Source: JAVBUZ01 sp031554725 (lineage in GTDB: Bacteria; Bacillota; Clostridia; Lachnospirales; Lachnospiraceae). From it: a stretch of 12,834 nt of DNA. Each line of letters begins with the position of its first letter. Position 1 is the first letter of the stretch. The position numbers and the translations under genes are program-made. A model generated the notes under the pieces. That model worked only from the letters and a program-made list of their open reading frames with translations, made no database searches and was not told the origin of the DNA. Location of the stretch: the NCBI GenBank assembly GCA_031554725.1, contig JAVBUZ010000161.1:1-12834 (forward strand), written 5' to 3'. Below are positions 7,093 through 12,834 of this stretch, one piece after another.

Positions 7093-9129
7093 ATGAAGGA
7101 ACTAATAAATAAGTTTTTTTCGTTGGATTTGCCGATTCAAAAGCAGTTACTAAATTTAACTGCTGTGTTAGGTGGTATAAGTGCTTTTATTTTAGGCTCT
7201 TTAAGCTTATTCCTAAACCAAGGTTGGAAAACTTCACTATTAGCTTATTGCTGTTTTGCAGTAGCTGTGATTACGTTTATTGTAGGAAATCGCACGAAAA
7301 AAACTACCCTAGTAGCATGTGCACATATTATTGTTCAGAATTTGATTATTTTTCCAATACTACATATTTCTACTACGGATTTTTCACCAGAATTTATTGT
7401 ATATTACATTATAGGTTTTGCATATACAGCCATCTTATTAGAGGGATGGCTGTGTGTGCTTTTTTTAGTGATTGAATTTGTTGTATATTTATCTGTTATC
7501 TATTATGTAATGGTGATTAAGTGGATGTCTCTTGGCGCGATGATTACAATAGACTCAATTTCCTACCTGCGTGTGGTAGTGGCATTTCTTGCAACGGGAC
7601 TTATTTGCGGTATTATTGTTTCCTATCGCAGAAGAATACTTAATATTGAGATGCAAAAAAAGGAAGAAGTAGCGGAAGAAGCGAAGCTTAGTGACTATGC
7701 GAAAGATATGTTTTTAGTAAATGTATCTCATGAAATTAGAACACCACTAAATGCAATCGTTGGTACAGCAGAACTATTACTGGATGATGATAGTAATGAA
7801 GTGATTTATGAAAATGCTTATCATGCTCTAAATGCAGGAAAGGCGTTACTAGCGATTACAAACGATCTTCTAGACTTTTCGCGTATGGAGGGACAAAAGC
7901 TCGGTATTTTTGAAGAAAAGTATGATGTAGCAGAAATGTTTAATGAAATAGCAAGTGTTACAGCTATTAGACAGCTTGATAAAAACATGCAGCTTTACAT
8001 GGATATTGATCCGCAAATGCCCAAGGCACTTGTAGGTGACGATAAAAAGATACGTCAGGTATTTCAGAGCTTAATCAATAACACCAATAAGAATATGAAT
8101 GGCGGAAGCATTTATGTTCAAGTTACATTTGAAGAAAAAAATGCAAGCTTTGGCGATCTAAAAGTCGAAATTAGAAATACGCGGTTTGAAGAAATGAGTG
8201 GCTTGGAAGAACAGGAAGACTTGTTCTTTGAGATTGAACTATGTAGAAACATTATTGAGGCAATGGGTGGTAGTCTAAGAATTGAAAAGGAAACAGGCAC
8301 GATGAGCTTTGAGCTTAAGCAGGATATTGCAGATAACAGCCAGCTTGCCAGCTATCAAAGACCTTTTAAAGGCCTTATGTTTACAGCAAACTGCTTACAG
8401 GATAAGGAGCAATTCCTTAAGGTGTTCTCTCGCTTACGATTAGAGCTTATTATGATACCTGATGCAGATAAGTTTATTGAGCTTGGAAAGAGTGAAGAGT
8501 ACACACATATTTTTATCAACCTAGACTGCTACGAGGCATTAAAGAAACGGATAGATGAAGAGCTGGATATTGAAAAAGTATGTATCATTAGTAAGTTTTC
8601 GTATTCCTTTGGTGAAAACTTTTATGGAAGCATTATTAACAGGCCGTTCACCTGTTTAAATTTAGTTGCGTACCTAGAAAATGGAAAGAACTATGCAGTT
8701 CGCAAGATGTCCTACCGAGGAGAATTCTCTTGTCCTAATGCATATATCATGGTGGTTGATGACAACGAAGTAAACTTAGATGTTGCGGATGAAATGATAA
8801 GAAGATATGGAGCAAATGTTATTCGCGCGGCAAGTGGAACGGAATGTATAAAGCTACTAAGTAAGGAAGCTGTGGACCTAATTTTTATGGACTATATGAT
8901 GCCAGAGATGGATGGAATAGATACACTAAAGCGAATTAGGGAAATTGATGATATAAATATTTCCAGTATTCCGATTGTAGCACTGACGGCCAATGCAGTA
9001 AGTGGTGCTAGAGAAATGTTCCTAGAAGCAGGCTTCCAAGAATATATTTCGAAACCAATCGAAAGAGACAAATTAGAACATGTTTTATTACAGTTACTTC
9101 CTGAAGAGATTGTAATAAAAGTTCGATAA
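7093..9129 (+). CDS. Membrane hybrid histidine kinase 1 with degenerate ATP-binding domain
   Basis: This 678-residue hybrid kinase has about six N-terminal membrane helices (about 20-190) and a short cytoplasmic helical linker. HisKA follows with an intact H-box (SHEIRTPLN, His213). The HATPase-like domain (about 313-408) keeps the N-box Asn330. However, the G1 box DxGxG is replaced by RNTRFEE (361-367), and the ATP lid and G2 box are missing, with about 15 residues fewer than normal before EAMGGSL. Next comes a receiver-shaped but degenerate domain (about 424-535; ends INRPF). The final receiver is intact: Asp556/Asp557, Asp600 in FMDYMMPEMDG, LTANA and SKPI. It probably cannot bind ATP, but could be phosphorylated in trans and pass phosphate on. 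It lies 24 bases after the HD-GYP gene and 13 bases before the paralogous kinase 2. No known ligand domain is recognised in the membrane part. Confidence 0.9.
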   Translation: MKELINKFFSLDLPIQKQLLNLTAVLGGISAFILGSLSLFLNQGWKTSLLAYCCFAVAVITFIVGNRTKKTTLVACAHIIVQNLIIFPILHISTTDFSPEFIVYYIIGFAYTAILLEGWLCVLFLVIEFVVYLSVIYYVMVIKWMSLGAMITIDSISYLRVVVAFLATGLICGIIVSYRRRILNIEMQKKEEVAEEAKLSDYAKDMFLVNVSHEIRTPLNAIVGTAELLLDDDSNEVIYENAYHALNAGKALLAITNDLLDFSRMEGQKLGIFEEKYDVAEMFNEIASVTAIRQLDKNMQLYMDIDPQMPKALVGDDKKIRQVFQSLINNTNKNMNGGSIYVQVTFEEKNASFGDLKVEIRNTRFEEMSGLEEQEDLFFEIELCRNIIEAMGGSLRIEKETGTMSFELKQDIADNSQLASYQRPFKGLMFTANCLQDKEQFLKVFSRLRLELIMIPDADKFIELGKSEEYTHIFINLDCYEALKKRIDEELDIEKVCIISKFSYSFGENFYGSIINRPFTCLNLVAYLENGKNYAVRKMSYRGEFSCPNAYIMVVDDNEVNLDVADEMIRRYGANVIRAASGTECIKLLSKEAVDLIFMDYMMPEMDGIDTLKRIREIDDINISSIPIVALTANAVSGAREMFLEAGFQEYISKPIERDKLEHVLLQLLPEEIVIKVR

Positions 9130-9142
9130 AAAGGGGATAAGA

Positions 9143-11863
9143 ATGGAAAAAGGTAAAGTGAAAAGCATATATTCAGAGACGGTAAGACAAAATGCTTTGA
9201 AGGAAATATTATACATTTTTTCTGTGTGCGATATTGTTTTATTGGTATGCACCATATACTTGCAAAATAATTTGATTGTCATCTTTTCTTTTTTTGGATG
9301 TTTGATTTTTAATGTGGTGGGATTTTATCTTTTGCAGAAGCATGATTGGTATAACATAATTACATATTGTCTGATTTATGGGATGACGCTAATCTTATCA
9401 CCAATTATTACCTTGTATAATGGTGGAATTATGTCAGCAGGAGCGCTTATTTTTGTAATTATTATGGCAGTTATTTTTATGCTAATGGAAGGCATGGTGA
9501 TGTATATTACTATTTTAATCGTAATATTTGAACATGCATTAATTTTTAGTAGACTGTATTATGAAGAAAGATTACCTTTTGTAAATAGTACAGCAAATGA
9601 TATTATTATTAATTATTTTATCGCTTTTGTAAGTACGGGAATTATTATTGTTGCAATAATTTTACGTCAGCGAAAAAATTACAATTTCTTAAATCAGAGA
9701 GTAGAAGAGAGCAGAGAGATTGTAAAACACGTAGAACAGGCAAAAGGCAGATTTTTATCAAGTATGTCTCAAGAAATTAGAACACCAATGAATGTTATTG
9801 TTGGAATTGCGGAAATCATGCAATCAGACAACGATGAGAATATTAAAAGAGAGATGCAAACCATAAAAACAGCCGGTTATGATTTATTGTCTGTTATTGA
9901 TGATGTTCTTAAATACTCGAATTTAGATACTGGAAAATATAATGTAATTCAAAGTGATTATCTTTTTGAAAACCTAATACATAACATTTTAGACTCTATT
10001 TCTATTGACTTAGAACAAAAGAACTTGAAATTGGATGTAAGAATTGCTCACAATATTCCCAGGGTTGTAAAAGGAGATATGAGTAGCATAAGACAAATCT
10101 TTTTATACCTACTATTTGTCTCTCTTAGTATGACTACAGAGGGCAGAATTTTATTACATATTGATGTAGATAATGACTATGATACTGGAAAAAGCACTTT
10201 TAAGTGCACAATTGCAGATACGGGAAGAGGACTTTCTAAAATTGATGTGGATTCATTATTTGGCTCATATCAAACCTATGACTCTAGACAGAGCAGTGAC
10301 TTAAAAGGTATTGGCTTGAAGTTTGTTATCTGTAAGGAAATGCTAAAATTAATGGGTGGCGATATTGAAGTTAAGGCGATTGAAAGGGTAGGAATGTCTA
10401 CTACATTTTCCTATGTCAATGAAATTGTAGATCGCGATCCAATGATACAGGTGAATTTAGAAAAAGCACCTAGTCTTTTGATTTATCTTGATGAAGAAGC
10501 CGAAAATATAAATTGGAAAGAGATTTTAGATGGTTTTGGTATCAATATAAAATATGTAGGAACAAGATACTATTTTAAGAAGGCTGTGGAAGAGAAAAAA
10601 TATGATTACATATTCTTGACGAATGATAGATATGAAGAGGTTGAAACAATCATAAGCAAGTTTAGCTGTGAAGAATACACCTATGTAATAGGAGAGTTTA
10701 ATCATAATTATGGGGATTTTGGTAAGTGCAGGCTACTTAGAAGGCCATTATCCTGTATTGACATTGCAGAAGTATTAAACCAGAGATGGGAACAGAAAAA
10801 TTATAGCCGAGAACAGAATACGAATCAATTTATGGCCCCGAATGCAAAGGTGTTAGTAGTAGATGATAACGCCGTTAATCTAAAGGTGGCTGCGGGTATA
10901 TTTGGGAAGTTTGGAATCAATATTTCTGTGGCAACAAGCGGCGAAATGGCACTTAGCAAAATGGAAAAAGAAGTGTATGACCTAGTGCTAATGGATATGA
11001 TAATGCCTGAGCTAACAGGGGAAGAAACACTGAATATTATTAGAAGTAGGGCAGATGAATACTTCCAAAACGTTCCGGTGGTTGCATTAACAGCAAGTAC
11101 AGGGGGAGATTTAAAAGATTCCCTTATTGAGGCTGGCTTCCAAGAATACTTAGCAAAACCAATTAAGATGAGATACTTAAGTAAGTGCTTGCTAGAGTTT
11201 TTACCTAGAAAAAAAATTCAATACAAGGATGATATTAGTATCAAGGATATGGATAGGCAAATGCCTGAAAAGGGATTATTTGTGCAAAAGGGTATGAGTA
11301 GCATTGGTGTAGGTGAGGATGCTTACTTAACGATATTAAATACGTATTATATTGAAAGTAAAAATAATATGGAAATACTTCCTAGGCTACTTGAGGAAAA
11401 TGATATTTCTTTATTTACAACTTATGTACATGGAATTAAGAGCTCAAGTGCAAGCTTAGGTGCCTTTTATGTTTCAGTTTTATTTAAGGAATTAGAAGCC
11501 TTAGGTAAAAATAATAATGTAAATGAAATTCGTAAGAAACTACCAATATATTTGGATGAGCTTGCAGAGGTTCTTGATGAGGCGAAGCTATATCTACAAA
11601 ACATGGGAAGATACATTGATAAGAGTGATGCTCAGGGACCTACAGGAGTCGTTCAAAGTCTTGATATGGAAATGCTAAGTGAGTTAAGAGTGGAGCTTAA
11701 TAAAATGAATTTAAAAGCATGCGATGAAATGGTAAGGGAATTAGCTAACATAAATTATGGCGAAGAGGCTAATGAGCAGATTAGAAAAATGATAAATTCT
11801 TACGAGAAATTTGATTTTCACGGGGCAAAGGAAGCGTTGTCGAAGCTTTTACCAGGTGAATAA
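9143..11863 (+). CDS. Membrane hybrid histidine kinase 2 with HPt domain, phospho-acceptor His replaced by Gln
   Basis: This 906-residue protein shares the layout of its neighbour: about six membrane helices (about 22-175), HisKA, HATPase, degenerate receiver (about 442-556) and intact receiver (about 565-690; Asp574/Asp575, Asp618, LTAS, AKPI). It then adds an HPt domain (about 707-815) with His763 in HGIKSSSASLG, and a helical tail (about 836-906). The H-box reads SMSQEIRTPMN: Gln210 (CAA, 9770-9772) replaces the phospho-accepting His. G1 (DTGRG, from Asp359) and G2 (GIGL, from Gly389) are intact, but the N-box Asn is Val326 and the first N-box Asn is Tyr322. It may bind nucleotide, but cannot autophosphorylate on the usual His. 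AGGGGA (9132-9137) precedes the ATG. It probably relays phosphate through Asp618 and His763 to the HD-GYP regulator. Confidence 0.9.
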   Translation: MEKGKVKSIYSETVRQNALKEILYIFSVCDIVLLVCTIYLQNNLIVIFSFFGCLIFNVVGFYLLQKHDWYNIITYCLIYGMTLILSPIITLYNGGIMSAGALIFVIIMAVIFMLMEGMVMYITILIVIFEHALIFSRLYYEERLPFVNSTANDIIINYFIAFVSTGIIIVAIILRQRKNYNFLNQRVEESREIVKHVEQAKGRFLSSMSQEIRTPMNVIVGIAEIMQSDNDENIKREMQTIKTAGYDLLSVIDDVLKYSNLDTGKYNVIQSDYLFENLIHNILDSISIDLEQKNLKLDVRIAHNIPRVVKGDMSSIRQIFLYLLFVSLSMTTEGRILLHIDVDNDYDTGKSTFKCTIADTGRGLSKIDVDSLFGSYQTYDSRQSSDLKGIGLKFVICKEMLKLMGGDIEVKAIERVGMSTTFSYVNEIVDRDPMIQVNLEKAPSLLIYLDEEAENINWKEILDGFGINIKYVGTRYYFKKAVEEKKYDYIFLTNDRYEEVETIISKFSCEEYTYVIGEFNHNYGDFGKCRLLRRPLSCIDIAEVLNQRWEQKNYSREQNTNQFMAPNAKVLVVDDNAVNLKVAAGIFGKFGINISVATSGEMALSKMEKEVYDLVLMDMIMPELTGEETLNIIRSRADEYFQNVPVVALTASTGGDLKDSLIEAGFQEYLAKPIKMRYLSKCLLEFLPRKKIQYKDDISIKDMDRQMPEKGLFVQKGMSSIGVGEDAYLTILNTYYIESKNNMEILPRLLEENDISLFTTYVHGIKSSSASLGAFYVSVLFKELEALGKNNNVNEIRKKLPIYLDELAEVLDEAKLYLQNMGRYIDKSDAQGPTGVVQSLDMEMLSELRVELNKMNLKACDEMVRELANINYGEEANEQIRKMINSYEKFDFHGAKEALSKLLPGE

Positions 11864-11955
11864 TGTCATTTATTGGTTGAAAAATCTACATTTTCGTGTT
11901 ACTCTAAAAATCGTATGAAATAAAGGCTTAAATAAGTGTATAGAAAGGCATCCTT
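11864..11955 (+). promoter_or_regulatory. Short leader upstream of tyrS, weak candidate promoter
   Basis: This gap of 92 bases holds TTGAAA (11877-11882) followed after 17 bases by TACTCT (11900-11905), a good -35 with a poor -10. No GC-rich terminator hairpin is visible after kinase 2; the only small stem (GAAAA/TTTTC, five A-T-rich pairs) is too weak. There is no room for a T-box leader, so tyrS may be read from this weak promoter or by read-through. Confidence 0.25.
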
Positions 11956-12834
11956 ATGACAATATTTGATGAATTAAAAGCAAGAGGACTACTTGCACAA
12001 TTAACAGATGAAGAAGAAATTAAAGAATTAATAAATGCAGGAAAAGCAGTTTTTTATATAGGCTTTGATCCTACAGCGGATAGTCTCCATGTAGGACACT
12101 TTATGGCATTATGCTTAATGAAGAGATTACAGATGGCGGGAAACAAACCAATTGCATTACTTGGTGGTGGAACAGCAATGATTGGTGATCCTTCGGGAAG
12201 AACTGATATGAGAAGCATGATGACAAAAGAGACAATTAATCATAATGTGGAATGCTTTAAAAAACAGATGAGCAAGTTTATCGACTTTTCAGAAGGAAAA
12301 GCGTTGTTAGTAAATAATGCAGACTGGTTATTGGAGTTAAACTATGTAGAGCTTTTACGTGATGTAGGTGCTCATTTTAGTGTTAATCGTATGCTTTCCG
12401 CAGAGTGCTATAAGCAGCGCATGGAAAAAGGCTTAAGCTTTTTAGAGTTCAACTACATGATAATGCAAAGCTATGACTTCCTCGCATTATATCAAAAATA
12501 TGGCTGTAATATGCAGTTTGGTGGAGATGACCAATGGAGTAATATGCTTGGCGGCACAGAGCTTATTCGTAGAAAGCTTGGAGAAGATGCCTATGCGATG
12601 ACCATTACTCTTTTACTAAATTCAGAAGGCAAGAAGATGGGCAAAACCCAAAAAGGTGCAGTATGGCTGGATCCAAACAAGACCTCACCATTTGATTTCT
12701 ATCAGTATTGGAGAAATGTGGATGATGCAGATGTATTAAAATGTTTAAGAATGTTAACCTTCTTACCATTAGAACAGATTGAAGAAATGGATTCTTGGGA
12801 AGGCAGTCAGTTAAATAAGGCAAAAGAAGTTTTA
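11956..12834 (+). CDS. tyrS: Tyrosyl-tRNA synthetase TyrS, 3' end missing
   Basis: TyrS attaches tyrosine to tRNA-Tyr. The ATG at 11956 has AGAAAGG (11942-11948) seven bases upstream, and the frame stays open to the last base, giving 293 codons of a protein usually a little over 400 residues. The class I catalytic domain is complete: FYIGFDPTADSLHVGH (HIGH motif as HVGH), LLGGGTAMIGDPSGR, the tyrosine/adenylate-binding region YDFLALYQKYGCNMQFGGDDQW, and KMGKT in the KMSKS position. The C-terminal S4 RNA-binding domain would lie beyond the window. Its position next to the signalling unit seems incidental. Confidence 0.97.
   Translation, partial: MTIFDELKARGLLAQLTDEEEIKELINAGKAVFYIGFDPTADSLHVGHFMALCLMKRLQMAGNKPIALLGGGTAMIGDPSGRTDMRSMMTKETINHNVECFKKQMSKFIDFSEGKALLVNNADWLLELNYVELLRDVGAHFSVNRMLSAECYKQRMEKGLSFLEFNYMIMQSYDFLALYQKYGCNMQFGGDDQWSNMLGGTELIRRKLGEDAYAMTITLLLNSEGKKMGKTQKGAVWLDPNKTSPFDFYQYWRNVDDADVLKCLRMLTFLPLEQIEEMDSWEGSQLNKAKEVL

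Noticed and set aside
1..12834. CRISPR arrays, insertion sequences, tRNA or rRNA genes
   Set aside because: No regularly spaced repeats, transposase motifs, terminal inverted repeats or RNA-gene signatures were seen; gaps between genes are all about 100 bases or less.

Overview
The window is AT-rich, densely coded DNA with strong AAGGAGG- or GGAG-type ribosome binding sites, and all nine complete genes end in TAA. The gene content (Der-PlsY-GpsA cluster, HD-GYP response regulator, hybrid kinases with HPt, MoxR/VWA pair) suggests a Gram-positive member of the Clostridia, most likely Lachnospiraceae. That placement is an inference from gene style, not a database match.

Layout. (1) Positions 1-2951, plus strand: the end of der (ribosome-assembly GTPase), then plsY and gpsA, each start overlapping the previous stop by one base. 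PlsY acylates glycerol-3-phosphate and GpsA makes it, so this is a phospholipid-precursor operon. gpsA carries an in-frame TAG at codon 43. (2) Positions 2951-2990: a perfect 17-bp hairpin that can act as a terminator for both converging units. (3) Positions 2985-3842, minus strand: metF, methylenetetrahydrofolate reductase. (4) Positions 3843-3943: a divergent promoter region with overlapping promoters and small dyads. (5) Positions 3944-11863, plus strand: a tight five-gene unit of MoxR AAA+ ATPase, VWA (CoxE-like) protein, REC-HD-GYP response regulator, and two membrane-anchored hybrid histidine kinases. (6) Positions 11956-12834: the first 293 codons of tyrS, running off the window end.

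The most interesting part is region 5. The two kinases look like tandem paralogues (about 6 TM helices, HisKA, HATPase, degenerate receiver, intact receiver), but each has lost different catalytic parts. Kinase 1 keeps the phospho-accepting His213 but lacks the G1 and G2 ATP boxes and the ATP lid. Kinase 2 keeps G1 and G2 but has Gln210 in place of the phospho-accepting His, and Val in place of the N-box Asn. Kinase 2 also carries an HPt domain with an intact His763 and an extra helical tail. Together with the REC-HD-GYP protein this looks like a c-di-GMP-linked phosphorelay in which neither kinase is complete alone. The MoxR/VWA pair is co-directional and probably co-transcribed, which suggests a chaperone-like or assembly module under, or feeding into, the same signalling circuit.
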